Below are positions 17,848-30,470 of a DNA stretch of 64,000 bases, piece by piece. Numbering within the stretch: position 1 is the first letter of the stretch; each line of letters starts with the position of its first letter. The notes under the pieces were generated by a model. That model was not told the DNA's origin. It ran no database searches and saw nothing but the letters and a program-made list of their open reading frames with translations. Source of the DNA: an uncultured Bacteroidales bacterium (GTDB lineage: Bacteria; Bacteroidota; Bacteroidia; Bacteroidales; UBA932); assembly GCA_944326355.1 (NCBI GenBank), contig CALVDO010000004.1, positions 91,643 to 155,642 on the forward strand, read 5' to 3'. Both the position numbers and the translations under genes were made by a program.

Positions 17848-19176
17848 ATGAAACAGGACCTGCAGATTTTCAATCTGATCAAAAAAGAGGAGGAGAGGCA
17901 GACCATGGGCATCGAGCTCATCGCCTCGGAAAACTATGTCAGCGACCAGGTTCTCGAAGCCCTGGGTTCGATCTGCACGAACAAGTACGCCGAAGGCTAT
18001 CCCGGAGCAAGATATTACGGGGGATGCGAAGTGATCGACCAGATCGAACAGCTCGCCATAGACCGTGTCTGCGAACTCTTCGAGGCTGAATACGCCAATG
18101 TCCAGCCGCATTCCGGAGCTCAGGCGAACATGGCCGTCATGATGGCATGCCTCAAGCCGGGGGACACTTTCATGGGACTTGACCTCTCGCATGGCGGACA
18201 TCTGACGCACGGCTCTCCTGTGAACATGTCAGGAATCCTCTACAACGCAGTATCGTACGGTCTGGACGAAGTCACCGGCCTCATCGACTACAGCCGCATG
18301 GAGAAGCTCGCCCTCAAACACAGGCCGAAGCTCATCATAGGAGGCGCGTCGGCATATTCCCGCGAGTGGGACTGGGCGAAAATGAGGGAGATAGCCGACA
18401 AGGTCGGAGCTATCCTCATGGTGGACATGGCTCATACGGCGGGCCTGATAGCGGCCGGGCTTCTCAGCAATCCGGTGAAATACGCCCACATCGTGACTTC
18501 CACCACCCACAAGACCCTCAGAGGTCCGAGAGGAGGCATCATCCTCATGGGCAAGGACTTCGACAATCCTTGGGGGCTCACCACTCCGAAGGGCGTCATC
18601 AAGAAGATGTCACAGATACTGAACTCGAGCGTGTTCCCGGGCGTTCAGGGAGGTCCGCTGGAGCACTGCATCGCAGCCAAGGCCGTTTCCTTCTACGAGG
18701 CCCTGCAGCCTGAATTCAAGGAATACCAGAAGCAGGTGGTCGCAAACGCCGCCGCAATGGCTGAGGCCTTCAGCGAGAAGGGATACAAGATAGTGTCCGG
18801 AGGCACTGACAACCATCTGATGCTCATTGACCTGCGCACCAAATTCCCTGACCTGTCCGGAAAGGTGGCAGAAAAGGAGCTCGGCAAGGCAGACATCACC
18901 ATCAACAAGAACATGGTGCCGTTCGACTCAAGATCGGCGTTCCAGACCTCGGGAATCAGGGTCGGCACTCCGGCCATCACCTCAAGAGGCTTCGTTGAGA
19001 AGGACATGGAGTTCATCGTCAACCTGATTGACACGGTGCTCTCCAACGCCGCCGCCCACCTTGACCTCATTGCGGGCAAGACCGAGGAAGGAAAAGAGGA
19101 ATATGAGGAGGTACTGGCTTCAGTCCGCAGACAGGTGAGAATGAAGGTCACAGGAATGCCTCTGAACAGATACTGA
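17848..19176 (+). CDS. glyA: Serine hydroxymethyltransferase
   Basis: This PLP enzyme converts serine and tetrahydrofolate to glycine and 5,10-methylenetetrahydrofolate in the cytoplasm. The 442 aa product shows [11 protein letters not shown] near the start, [13 protein letters not shown], and the PLP lysine in [13 protein letters not shown] (Lys222 from this start). The C-terminal [11 protein letters not shown] is typical. The frame also opens at an ATG at 17830. I prefer 17848 because the -7 box ends at 17828 and homologs begin close to this point. It fits functionally with folC elsewhere in the window, though they are not linked. A strong hairpin follows at 19335. Confidence 0.96.
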   Translation: MKQDLQIFNLIKKEEERQTMGIELIASENYVSDQVLEALGSICTNKYAEGYPGARYYGGCEVIDQIEQLAIDRVCELFEAEYANVQPHSGAQANMAVMMACLKPGDTFMGLDLSHGGHLTHGSPVNMSGILYNAVSYGLDEVTGLIDYSRMEKLALKHRPKLIIGGASAYSREWDWAKMREIADKVGAILMVDMAHTAGLIAAGLLSNPVKYAHIVTSTTHKTLRGPRGGIILMGKDFDNPWGLTTPKGVIKKMSQILNSSVFPGVQGGPLEHCIAAKAVSFYEALQPEFKEYQKQVVANAAAMAEAFSEKGYKIVSGGTDNHLMLIDLRTKFPDLSGKVAEKELGKADITINKNMVPFDSRSAFQTSGIRVGTPAITSRGFVEKDMEFIVNLIDTVLSNAAAHLDLIAGKTEEGKEEYEEVLASVRRQVRMKVTGMPLNRY

Positions 19177-19334
19177 TCCGCCGCCTGCGGACATTCCCCC
19201 GGCAGACGGACTGCCCGCCGATCAGGCGTCAGGACAGGACAAAGCCGGACAGACCGGGCCGGACACGGCGGACAAGATGTACAAGACGGAATATTCTGAG
19301 GAACAAGCCGTTCCGAATGCAGAAACACAAAACG

Positions 19335-19366
19335 AATCGGGCTGACTTTCAGGAGTCAGCCCGATT
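19335..19366. terminator. Bidirectional hairpin between glyA and the porin gene
   Basis: A perfect 13 bp stem (19335-19347 with 19354-19366) lies between convergent genes. Neither side has a long T run, though TTTT follows on the minus strand, so termination strength is uncertain. Confidence 0.6.
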
Positions 19367-19382
19367 TCATTAAAGTGCCATG

Positions 19383-20789
19383 TCAGAAGTTGAAGCGGGT
19401 CATCAGCTGAATGCGATGGTTGGCCACCCAGTTTCTCGTTGCAGTGACGCCGTTCGAGACGTCCGCGCGGTCCGCCATCACCGTACCGTTCAGATTCAGA
19501 TGCGATCCGTACTGCGCCGCCGTCATCTCATATTCCAGCCCGAGAGTGAACTTGCCTATATTCCACACCACGGTAGGAACTATGCGGAAAGCCTGTGCCA
19601 TATTGCGGAAACTGTAGCTGTCCTTATTGAAGAAATAATAAGAATCGGCGTTGGTGCCTATGAAGTCCTCCCCTGCTCCGAGATTGTTTATATAGCCCGC
19701 CATAAGCACGCCCTGAACCTTCTTTCCATAGGCCACGGAGACCCAGGTGGAGCTTGATCGCGTTGCGGCATAGTCATAGTGCCCGTCCTCGGCGGCGGAC
19801 ATCCCGATGATGCCATAGCCTCCAATCAGGTTGAGATGGTCGGCGGCACTTCCGAGCACGGTCTTGGCCTTGACCGAGAGCAGCTTGTGCCTGTACTGCA
19901 GATAGAGGAAAGGAGACAGCGAGGTCATCCTGTCAGACACCTTGCGGGTGACGGTCTGTCCGTCAACGGTCATGTCGCCTGTGCGGCGCGGCTTGATGCT
20001 CAGCAGGCTCACTCCCCCCTTTACGAGAAATCCTCCGGCACGATAGGTCAAGCCTGCATAGACCTCAGGCAGGATGCCGTACTTCATATAGTTGGCCGTG
20101 TTGCCCGCAGGACCGGCAGTAGTGTACTGCATCTGATAGATGAGCGAGCCGGTTATCGTGAAATGCTTTCCGAGATCGGCGTCCATAGTCACCTGCGGGC
20201 TGCGGTTGAACGGGTTGAACGGCGCTCCGGTGGCAAGGCTTATCACTTCCGGCTGGTCGGCTGCCATCGGATGCCACGCCTGCCCCATGAGCAGAGAGAC
20301 GGAGGCAGTGTTGTCACCGCACATCGGGAGTTCCTTCCATCCGAGCTTCATGTATGCCTGACGCAGACGCAGTGTGGCTGTTCCCGTAGATCCGTTGAGA
20401 CCGGCGTAGAAGTCAGTCTCCACCTTTGCCGATATGTCCGTCCTTCCTATCCTGTAGCCGAGCACGTCGAGTCCTACTCTGGAGGTTATCGACAGGAAAC
20501 GGAACGAAGGCGATGCGTTGAGATCCTCTCCGAGCTCATTGTAGTCATGGTCAAACGGAAGGTAATAGAAAAGATTGCCCGTGCCGGACGCGCTCTCACG
20601 CGAGTCGAAGGTGAAATAGTTTCTGATGAAGCCGTATATGTTGAAATGGCTCTTCAGCTCTTCCTTCACATTGCTCTTTCGCTCCCTCTTTTCCGAGGAG
20701 TCCGGTGCGTCCGCCGCATGGGAAGCCGCCGGTGCCGACAACATCAGCGACGCGCACATTGCCAGCAGCAGAAATGTCCTTGTCTTCAT
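19383..20789 (-). CDS. Outer-membrane beta-barrel porin-like protein
   Basis: The 468 aa product has a clear signal peptide (MKTRTFLLLAMCASL...SHAA). Alternating amphipathic strands run through the mature chain, with frequent aromatic girdle residues, and the last residue is Phe after LMTRFNF, the usual signal for outer-membrane insertion. A short charged segment (residues 30-47) precedes the barrel. Proteins of this type in Bacteroidales resemble DcaP-like porins, but I cannot name a substrate. The gene upstream on the same strand encodes a dicarboxylate-type transporter; a terminator and a separate -7 box lie between, so any link is by context only. Confidence 0.72.
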   Translation of the reverse strand: MKTRTFLLLAMCASLMLSAPAASHAADAPDSSEKRERKSNVKEELKSHFNIYGFIRNYFTFDSRESASGTGNLFYYLPFDHDYNELGEDLNASPSFRFLSITSRVGLDVLGYRIGRTDISAKVETDFYAGLNGSTGTATLRLRQAYMKLGWKELPMCGDNTASVSLLMGQAWHPMAADQPEVISLATGAPFNPFNRSPQVTMDADLGKHFTITGSLIYQMQYTTAGPAGNTANYMKYGILPEVYAGLTYRAGGFLVKGGVSLLSIKPRRTGDMTVDGQTVTRKVSDRMTSLSPFLYLQYRHKLLSVKAKTVLGSAADHLNLIGGYGIIGMSAAEDGHYDYAATRSSSTWVSVAYGKKVQGVLMAGYINNLGAGEDFIGTNADSYYFFNKDSYSFRNMAQAFRIVPTVVWNIGKFTLGLEYEMTAAQYGSHLNLNGTVMADRADVSNGVTATRNWVANHRIQLMTRFNF

Positions 20790-20856
20790 GTCTGTATAAA
20801 AGTTCTGTCTGTTATTAAAAATAAGGTCAAGATCCCCGGAACTTGCGCCGGGGGCG

Positions 20857-20864
20857 CAAAGGTA
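20857..20864 (-). promoter_or_regulatory. -7 box (TACCTTTG) for the porin-like gene
   Basis: It matches TAnnTTTG on the minus strand and leaves a leader of about 60 nt before the ATG at 20789. No TTTG at the -33 distance. Confidence 0.45.
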
Positions 20865-20891
20865 ACGATTTTTTCATTTACTGCATGAAAA

Positions 20892-20930
20892 GCGGGACAT
20901 GACCGCTACCATCTTGGCGACATGTCCCGC
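20892..20930 (-). terminator. Terminator of the DASS transporter gene
   Basis: GCGGGACATG pairs perfectly with CATGTCCCGC (20892-20901 and 20921-20930). On the minus strand the stem is followed by TTTT, as expected 20 bp after the transporter stop. Confidence 0.7.
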
Positions 20931-20949
20931 AGCAATATCCCGGCCTGTC

Positions 20950-22401
20950 TCAGAATTTGAACAGGAAAAGGAGAAGATAGCCGAGCACAAAGCCTATCAA
21001 TCCGATGATGAGGCCGACCTTAGTCATGTCCTTTGTGGTGACGAGCCCCGTCGAATGAGCGAGGGCGTTAGGAGGCGTACTTATAGGGAACAGCATGGCG
21101 AGCGACGTACACAGGACAGCGCCGATGATGAGCGTCTTCGCTCCTCCGACAGGGTCGAGGGTCTCTCCCATTCCGACGGACACGGCGCAGAGAATAGGCA
21201 CTATCAGGCTGGCCGCCGCAGTATTGGAGATGAAGTTGGAGATGAAATAGCCGATAAATCCCGACACGAGGATGACCACCAGCGGCAGCCACTGTCCGAA
21301 CGGTATCGAAGTCACGAGATGCTCGGCAAGGCCGGTATTGGTGAGGGCGATTCCGAGGGCGAAGCCTCCTGCCACCATCCACAGCACGCTCCAGTTGATT
21401 TCCTTGAGATCTTCCTTCGTGATCACTCCGGTGACGCAGAACACGGCTACCGGAATCATGGCCACGACATTGCAGTTGATGCCGGTGATGCCCTCCGTCA
21501 TCCAGAGCAGTATGGTGACGGCGAAAGTTATCCACACCACGTATGTGCGCCACGTCTTCTCATGCGAACCCTCTATCTTGAGCTCGATGGTCTTCTGCTT
21601 GAACGGATACAGCTTCAGGAGCACAAGCCATGCGATGAAGAGCATGACAAATACGTATGGCACCATCCTGAGCATCCAGTCTCCGAATCCGACGTCCAGA
21701 TGGAGAGAATCGTTGAGATACTGGAACGCTATCCCGTTCGGCGGAGTGCCGATCGGAGTGCCGATTCCTCCGATGTTGGCAGCAATCGGGATAGCAAGCG
21801 CAAGGGCAATGCGTCCCTTTCCGTCCGGAGGCAGAGTCTTGAGCACAGGAGCAAGAAAAGTGAGCATCATGGCGGCCGTGGCCGTGTTGCTCATGAACAT
21901 CGAGAATGTGCCTATGACGAGCAGAAAGCCCAGAAGCACGAATTCCGACCTCTTGCCAAACGGCTTCATCAGCACTCTGGCGAGCTGCACGTCAAGCCCC
22001 ACCTTGGTGGAGGCTATGGCGAGGATGAAACCTCCGAGGAAAAGCATTATGACAGGATCGGCGAATGTCGCAAGCAGAGACTTGTAGCTGACGAATGTAC
22101 CCATTTCTGACGGAATGCCCGACCCCTTCATGAAGGAGAAGCTGCTGTCGGAAATGGTAAGCAGCATGACGACTATTATCAGAACGGACGTTGTCCATGT
22201 AGGTATGATTTCAAACATCCACATCAGGGCAGCGAACACGAATATGGCTATCGTGCGCTGCTCGACGACGGTCAGGCCGTCAATACCGTAAAACGAAGTC
22301 GGGACAAGCCAGAGAAAGAGAGTGATTGCGAGAACAATCGGAAGCATGATCGTCAGCTTCTTCGACACTTTGTTCTCTTTAGGGAGCGGTGTAGTCATCA
22401 T
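20950..22401 (-). CDS. DASS-family sodium/dicarboxylate (anion) symporter
   Basis: The 483 aa protein has about 11-13 membrane segments. It carries two SNT signatures typical of the divalent anion:sodium symporter family: MSNTATAAM near residue 168 and ISNTAAASL near residue 397. Each is followed by a proline-rich TP hairpin (IGTPIGTPPNG, then PISTPPNALA). Family members import succinate, malate, citrate or sulfate with sodium; the substrate cannot be settled from sequence. The layout, with repeated halves, is full length. The porin-like gene downstream on the same strand could provide outer-membrane entry for the same substrate. Confidence 0.9.
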   Translation of the reverse strand: MMTTPLPKENKVSKKLTIMLPIVLAITLFLWLVPTSFYGIDGLTVVEQRTIAIFVFAALMWMFEIIPTWTTSVLIIVVMLLTISDSSFSFMKGSGIPSEMGTFVSYKSLLATFADPVIMLFLGGFILAIASTKVGLDVQLARVLMKPFGKRSEFVLLGFLLVIGTFSMFMSNTATAAMMLTFLAPVLKTLPPDGKGRIALALAIPIAANIGGIGTPIGTPPNGIAFQYLNDSLHLDVGFGDWMLRMVPYVFVMLFIAWLVLLKLYPFKQKTIELKIEGSHEKTWRTYVVWITFAVTILLWMTEGITGINCNVVAMIPVAVFCVTGVITKEDLKEINWSVLWMVAGGFALGIALTNTGLAEHLVTSIPFGQWLPLVVILVSGFIGYFISNFISNTAAASLIVPILCAVSVGMGETLDPVGGAKTLIIGAVLCTSLAMLFPISTPPNALAHSTGLVTTKDMTKVGLIIGLIGFVLGYLLLFLFKF

Positions 22402-22517
22402 TTTATAGTGTTAAAAATGCGGTAAAATCCGACAAATCGTATGATTTTTGATTTTCGGGATGTAAATTTAATTATAATTTGATTAAAACAACCAACCTTT
22501 ACCGAAATAATCAAAAA

Positions 22518-22570
22518 GCCTGCGTCCCCCGTCCGGCGGCGTGAGAGGCCGCCCTCAGCGGGACGCAGGC
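22518..22570 (-). terminator. Terminator of gdhA
   Basis: GCCTGCGTCCC (22518-22528) pairs with GGGACGCAGGC (22560-22570), with a smaller GC-rich stem inside. On the minus strand it is followed by TTTTT, as expected downstream of gdhA. Confidence 0.75.
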
Positions 22571-22618
22571 ATATCTTCCGTTCATCTCCAGCAGATGCGG
22601 AGACAACGAGGCGGGGAA

Positions 22619-23956
22619 TCAGATCACTCCCTCTTCAAGCATAGCCCTGGCAACCTTCATGAAGCCGGAGACATTCGCGCCCTTCACATAGTTGACATAG
22701 CCGTCCGGCTGGCGTCCGTGCTCTACGCAGGCGTGATGGATGTTGGCCATGATCTCATGGAGCTTCTTGTCGACTTCCTCGGCGCTCCAGCTGATGTGCA
22801 TTGCGTTCTGCGTCATCTCAAGTCCGGAAGTGGCCACTCCTCCGGCGTTTACGGCCTTGCCAGGGGCAAAGAGGATTCCGGCCTTCTGGAATGCGGCTAT
22901 GGCCTCAGGAGTACAGCCCATATTGGACACCTCGGCGCAGCACCATGTGCCGTTCTTCAGGAGTTCAGCAGCATCATCCCCGTTAAGCTCGTTCTGGAAT
23001 GCGCAAGGCATGGCGATGTCGCACTTCACGCTCCAGGCCTTCTTCCCCGGAGTAAAGACTGCGGACGGGAACTTGTCGGCGAACGGAGCGACCACGTCGT
23101 TGTTGGACGCGCGGAGCTCGAGCATATAGGCTATCTTCTCCTCATTCATGCCCTCGGGATCATAGATGACGCCGTCAGGTCCGGAGATGGCGATGACCTT
23201 TGCACCGAGCTGCGTAGCCTTCGTGGCAGCACCCCATGCGACATTTCCGAAGCCTGATATGGCAACGGTCTTGCCGGCTATGTCCTTGCCCTGAAGATGA
23301 AGCATGTGCTGGACGAAATATACTGCGCCGAAGCCGGTGGCCTCAGGACGGATGAGCGAACCGCCATAGGTGAGCCCCTTTCCGGTGAGCACTCCCGTGT
23401 GCTCCCTCGCGAGTTTCTTGTACATTCCGAAGAGATAGCCTATCTCTCTGCCGCCGACTCCTATGTCTCCGGCAGGGACGTCGGTGTCAGGGCCGATGTT
23501 GCGCCAGAGCTCGAGCATGAAGGCCTGGCAGAAGCGCATGATCTCGGCGTCCGACTTGCCCTTAGGGTTGAAGTCCGATCCGCCCTTTCCGCCGCCCATA
23601 GGAAGCGTCGTGAGCGCGTTCTTGAACGTCTGCTCGAATCCGAGGAACTTGAGGATCGAGAGATTCACCGAAGGGTGGAAGCGGAGACCTCCCTTATACG
23701 GGCCTATCGCCGAATTGAACTGCACTCTGTATCCCGTGTTCACCTGAATGTCGCCGTTGTCGTCAACCCATGTCACTTTGAAGGTGAAGATCCTGTCAGG
23801 CTCCACGATGCGCTCGACAATGCGGGCCGCCTCAAATTCAGGATGTCTGTTGTAGACGTCTTCAATGGTTTCAAGGACTTCACGCACGGCCTGGAGATAC
23901 TCCTTCTCATTGCCATACTTTGCCTGAAGTCTCGACATTATTTCATTTGTGTTCAT
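22619..23956 (-). CDS. gdhA: NADP-type glutamate dehydrogenase
   Basis: The enzyme makes glutamate from 2-oxoglutarate and ammonia, the main ammonia-assimilation route in gut Bacteroidales. At 445 aa it has the standard length of the hexameric bacterial type. The glutamate-binding signature PMGGGKGGSDFNPKGKSD (catalytic-site lysines) is near residue 112. The dinucleotide-binding region SGFGNVAWGAA is near residue 235. The acidic run and QNAMHISW near the C-terminus are typical. Upstream of the start, at 23984-24015, is a tandem 16 bp repeat that may be an operator. A terminator follows the gene. The 2-oxoglutarate oxidoreductase genes lie next to it on the same strand. Confidence 0.96.
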   Translation of the reverse strand: MNTNEIMSRLQAKYGNEKEYLQAVREVLETIEDVYNRHPEFEAARIVERIVEPDRIFTFKVTWVDDNGDIQVNTGYRVQFNSAIGPYKGGLRFHPSVNLSILKFLGFEQTFKNALTTLPMGGGKGGSDFNPKGKSDAEIMRFCQAFMLELWRNIGPDTDVPAGDIGVGGREIGYLFGMYKKLAREHTGVLTGKGLTYGGSLIRPEATGFGAVYFVQHMLHLQGKDIAGKTVAISGFGNVAWGAATKATQLGAKVIAISGPDGVIYDPEGMNEEKIAYMLELRASNNDVVAPFADKFPSAVFTPGKKAWSVKCDIAMPCAFQNELNGDDAAELLKNGTWCCAEVSNMGCTPEAIAAFQKAGILFAPGKAVNAGGVATSGLEMTQNAMHISWSAEEVDKKLHEIMANIHHACVEHGRQPDGYVNYVKGANVSGFMKVARAMLEEGVI

Positions 23957-23983
23957 GATTGGATTGGTTATTTAAAGTGTCTG

Positions 23984-24015
23984 AATATTGTAATGTCCGA
24001 ATATTTTAATGTCCG
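23984..24015 (-). repeat. Tandem 16 bp repeat upstream of gdhA
   Basis: Two adjacent copies read AATATTGTAATGTCCG and AATATTTTAATGTCCG on the plus strand, differing at one base. The 8 bp core AATGTCCG recurs at 24031-24038. The array begins 27 bp before the gdhA start codon. Direct spacing of 16 bp (about one and a half helical turns) is compatible with a repeated protein-binding site; this is inference. Confidence 0.55.
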
Positions 24016-24105
24016 GTCCGGATAATGCTCAATGTCCGAATGAAACCGCAGACCCCTGCGCGGCATCTCAAGACCGTGGACGCCGCAAGACGGGCCTGCG
24101 CGGCG

Positions 24106-25125
24106 TCATTTGACCTCCCACACGGCGCCGCTGTGAAGCAGGTCATCCATGCAGTGAATCTTCGACTTCGCCGTCACCTGCTCCACCTGCATCCTCACGG
24201 CGGCGTCATAAGTTATGTCATTGACATCCCTTATGACTCCGAGTGCGACAGGATACTCGGGATACTTCATGTCCGCAAGCATCAGATGTATTCCGACGTT
24301 GTCGCTGTGGGCGTCGTGGGTGAGGATGTCATCCTCGGTGATGCCCTTCTCGCCTATCGTCACCACCTTGAGTCTCAGACCGTCCAGGATGAGACCCTTG
24401 TCACGGTTCTTGCCGAAGATCATCTTCTGCCCGTGCCGAAGCACTATGGTCCGGTCCTCACGGTACGCCCTGTCGGAGATTTCCGCATGGGCCCCGTTGT
24501 TGAAAATGACGCAGTTGGTGAGCATCTCCATAACGGAGGTCCCGTTGTGCACAGCTGCAGCGACCATTATCTCCTCATTCAGCTTCAGCTCCGTGTCGAG
24601 TCCCCTCGCAAAGAAGGTCCCCTTAGCCCCGAGCACGAGACTCCCCGGATTGAACGGGTGTTCCACCGTTCCGTAAGGCGAGGTCTTGGTGATCGCCCCG
24701 AACTTAGAGGTCGGGGAATACTGGCCCTTGGTGAGACCATAGATGCGGTTGTTGAAGAGGATTATGTTGATGTCGATGTTTCTCCTTATGGCGTGGATGA
24801 AATGGTTGCCTCCTATGGCGAGGGCGTCACCGTCTCCGCAGGCCTGCCAGACCGTGAGTTCCGGATTGGCCACCTTGATGCCGGTCGATATGGCCGTAGC
24901 ACGGCCGTGGATGCTGTGGAAGCCGTATGTATCCATATAATAAGGAAGCCTCGACGAGCAGCCGATTCCGGAGACGACCACATAACGCTCCTTGTCATAG
25001 CCGAGAATCTCGCTCACTCTCGGCATGGCCCGCTGAAGGGCCGCCAGCACCGCATGGTCTCCGCATCCCGGACACCAGCGCACTTCCTGATCGCTCTTAA
25101 AGTCTTTGAAAGTATATTTTTCCAT
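24106..25125 (-). CDS. korB: 2-oxoacid:ferredoxin oxidoreductase, beta subunit
   Basis: This 339 aa subunit binds thiamine diphosphate. It has the N-terminal WCPGCGDH motif whose cysteines help hold an iron-sulfur cluster in the family, GCSSRLPYY, and the TPP motif CGDGDALAIGGNH followed by FNNRIYGLTKGQ. With the alpha subunit it would oxidise 2-oxoglutarate (most likely) to succinyl-CoA, reducing ferredoxin, in the cytoplasm. The gene starts 10 bp after the end of the alpha-subunit gene, so the two are co-transcribed. The KGQYSPTS segment is usual in 2-oxoglutarate-type enzymes, but pyruvate or branched-chain acids cannot be excluded. Confidence 0.92.
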   Translation of the reverse strand: MEKYTFKDFKSDQEVRWCPGCGDHAVLAALQRAMPRVSEILGYDKERYVVVSGIGCSSRLPYYMDTYGFHSIHGRATAISTGIKVANPELTVWQACGDGDALAIGGNHFIHAIRRNIDINIILFNNRIYGLTKGQYSPTSKFGAITKTSPYGTVEHPFNPGSLVLGAKGTFFARGLDTELKLNEEIMVAAAVHNGTSVMEMLTNCVIFNNGAHAEISDRAYREDRTIVLRHGQKMIFGKNRDKGLILDGLRLKVVTIGEKGITEDDILTHDAHSDNVGIHLMLADMKYPEYPVALGVIRDVNDITYDAAVRMQVEQVTAKSKIHCMDDLLHSGAVWEVK

Positions 25126-25135
25126 AATCGGGATT

Positions 25136-26971
25136 TCAGCAGATGTGACTTTCTATTGCCGAGACAAGCTCCTGCACGAGGAACGGCTGCCCCTGCACCT
25201 TATTGTACTGAAGATAAGTAAACTGTGGGTAAAGCCCGCGCAGCCAGCCGGCGAAATGGCCGCTGTTGAGCTCGCACACGAGAATCTTCCTGAAGCCGGA
25301 GAAGACCTCGCCGGTATTCTTCGGAAGAGGGTTGATGTAGTCGAAATGCGCATAGCTCACTTCCTTGCCAGAGGCACGGACCTGGGACACGGCAGTCTGC
25401 AGATGGCCGTATGTTCCGCCCCAGCCCACAACGAGCAGTCCCCCGCTCTTCGGGCCGATCACTTCAAGCTCCGGAATGACGTCCGCAAGCCTGGCCACCT
25501 TCTCCGCCCTCTCACGGACCATGATCTCATGATTGACCGGTTCGGACGAAAGGACGCCGTCGTGATTTTTCTCGAGACCTCCGACGCGGTGTTCAAAGCC
25601 CTTCACGCCGGGAAGCCCCCATTTGCGCACCAACGTCTGAGGGTCGCGCCGGAACGGCTTGAACGGCTTGTCCTCCTCAGTGGCGAAAGGCGGGCGTATC
25701 TCAGGATAGTCCTTCATGGACGGGATCTTCCACGGCTCTGAGCCATTGCCGAGGAAGCCCTCCGAAAGCATTATCACCGGCATCATGTGCTCGAGAGCCA
25801 GCTTGGAGGCATAGAATGCCGTGTCGAAGCAGTGGGCAGGAGAATGTGCCGCAATCACCGCAAGAGGGCACTCTCCGTTTCTGCCGTAGAGCACCTGATT
25901 GAGATCGGACTGCTCTGTCTTGGTCGGTATGCCCGTCGAAGGGCCCGCACGCTGCACATCCACCACCACGATAGGAAGCTCCGTCATGACGGCGAGCCCC
26001 AGAGCCTCGGACTTGAGCGACAGGCCGGGACCTGAAGTTGTGGTCACGGCGAGGTCGCCGGCATAGGCCGCACCTATCGCAGTGCAGATGCCCGCAATCT
26101 CGTCCTCAGCCTGCAGAGTCTTGGCGCCCAAGCTCTTGTGTATGGCAAGTTCCTCGAGAATGGAAGTGGCGGGAGTAATCGGATAAGAGCCGCAGAAGAG
26201 AGGCCGTCCGGACTTCTCCGAGGCTGCGAGGAAGCCCCACGCCGTCGCCTGATTGCCCGTCATGTTGCGGTACAGGCCCTTAGGCATGTGGGCCGGTTCA
26301 ATGGTATAAGTGTTCGGGATTGCCTGTATGTTGGCCGCATAATTATAGCCGTCGTTCAGCACCTTCTTATTGGGAGCCACCATCTCCGGCTTCTTCTTCC
26401 CGAACTTCTTTTCGAGATAGGAGTATACATATTCCACGGGACGGCTATAGATGAAGCAGGCCATCCCGAGGGTAAACATGTTCTTGCACTTGTGTATTGC
26501 CCTGATGTCCATGCCGCTGTCCTTCAGGCTCTCTTCCGTGAGCGAAGTTATCGGCGCGACGACTATGGTGCGGTCCTCGATGCCGAGCTCCTTGACAGGA
26601 TCCTCGCGGAAGCCGGCCTTTCTGAGGCCCTCCTCATCAAATGCGTCCCCGTCGATGAGCACCATTGCCGTACGCTTGAGCCATCTGGCATTGGTCTTGA
26701 GAGCCGCAGGATTCATCGCCACAAGGAGATCGCAATAGTCTCCCGGAGTAGTGATGTGCTCGCTGGCGATGTGGACCTGAAAGCCGGACACCCCAGAAAG
26801 AGTGCCGTGCGGGGCACGGATTTCAGCGGGAAAATCAGGAAAAGTGGAAAGTTCGTTGCCGTAGACAGCCGACATGTCAGCAAAAAGAGATCCGGTGAGC
26901 TGCATTCCGTCACCCGAATCTCCGGCAAACCTTATCACAACATCTTTAGTATCTATTACTTTGTGTTGCAT
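25136..26971 (-). CDS. korA: 2-oxoacid:ferredoxin oxidoreductase, fused gamma-alpha subunit
   Basis: The 611 aa protein joins the gamma domain (about residues 10-190, starting DVVIRFAGDSGDGMQL) to the alpha domain (about residues 215-611). The alpha part shows the pyrimidine-binding region GSYPITPATSILEEL, then EDEIAGICTAIGAAYAG and TTTSGPGLSLKSE. The fused layout is common in Bacteroidetes. It forms the catalytic complex with KorB. The family is oxygen-sensitive, which fits an anaerobe. The start at 26971 follows a -33/-7 promoter at 27014-27047 with a short leader. No ferredoxin-type delta subunit is adjacent. Confidence 0.94.
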   Translation of the reverse strand: MQHKVIDTKDVVIRFAGDSGDGMQLTGSLFADMSAVYGNELSTFPDFPAEIRAPHGTLSGVSGFQVHIASEHITTPGDYCDLLVAMNPAALKTNARWLKRTAMVLIDGDAFDEEGLRKAGFREDPVKELGIEDRTIVVAPITSLTEESLKDSGMDIRAIHKCKNMFTLGMACFIYSRPVEYVYSYLEKKFGKKKPEMVAPNKKVLNDGYNYAANIQAIPNTYTIEPAHMPKGLYRNMTGNQATAWGFLAASEKSGRPLFCGSYPITPATSILEELAIHKSLGAKTLQAEDEIAGICTAIGAAYAGDLAVTTTSGPGLSLKSEALGLAVMTELPIVVVDVQRAGPSTGIPTKTEQSDLNQVLYGRNGECPLAVIAAHSPAHCFDTAFYASKLALEHMMPVIMLSEGFLGNGSEPWKIPSMKDYPEIRPPFATEEDKPFKPFRRDPQTLVRKWGLPGVKGFEHRVGGLEKNHDGVLSSEPVNHEIMVRERAEKVARLADVIPELEVIGPKSGGLLVVGWGGTYGHLQTAVSQVRASGKEVSYAHFDYINPLPKNTGEVFSGFRKILVCELNSGHFAGWLRGLYPQFTYLQYNKVQGQPFLVQELVSAIESHIC

Positions 26972-27013
26972 AAAGTGGTTAGGATTTATAATCTATTTAT
27001 TTAAAAATGCACA

Positions 27014-27047
27014 CAAATGTATATAAATTCCCTCACATTATAACAAA
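27014..27047 (-). promoter_or_regulatory. Promoter of korAB
   Basis: On the minus strand TTTG (27044-27047) is followed after 22 bp by TACATTTG (27014-27021), fitting the -33/-7 pattern with slightly long spacing. The leader would be about 35 nt. Confidence 0.55.
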
Positions 27048-27122
27048 AATCGTAATTATTTTTTCATGTTTACGAAAGAATGCCGGATATCGGAAAAACT
27101 TGCTAACTTGCAGAAGATATGA

Positions 27123-30395
<3,273 letters not shown>

Positions 30396-30440
30396 TCACC
30401 CTCGGCATCTTTTCTGCAAAAAATTATGAATCACCTCTCT

Positions 30441-30462
30441 GCGGCAGGCATAGTCCTGCCGC
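30441..30462. terminator. Hairpin between convergent genes
   Basis: GCGGCAGG (30441-30448) pairs with CCTGCCGC (30455-30462) between the beta-galactosidase and the DUF5017 gene. There is no immediate T run, so it is only a candidate terminator. Confidence 0.4.
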
Positions 30463-30470
30463 GGAATCTT

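Noticed and set aside
20899..22110. Open frame of 403 codons on the plus strand, rich in His, Glu and Arg
   Set aside because: It lies antisense to the DASS transporter and has the charged, repetitive composition expected from reading membrane-protein codons backwards.
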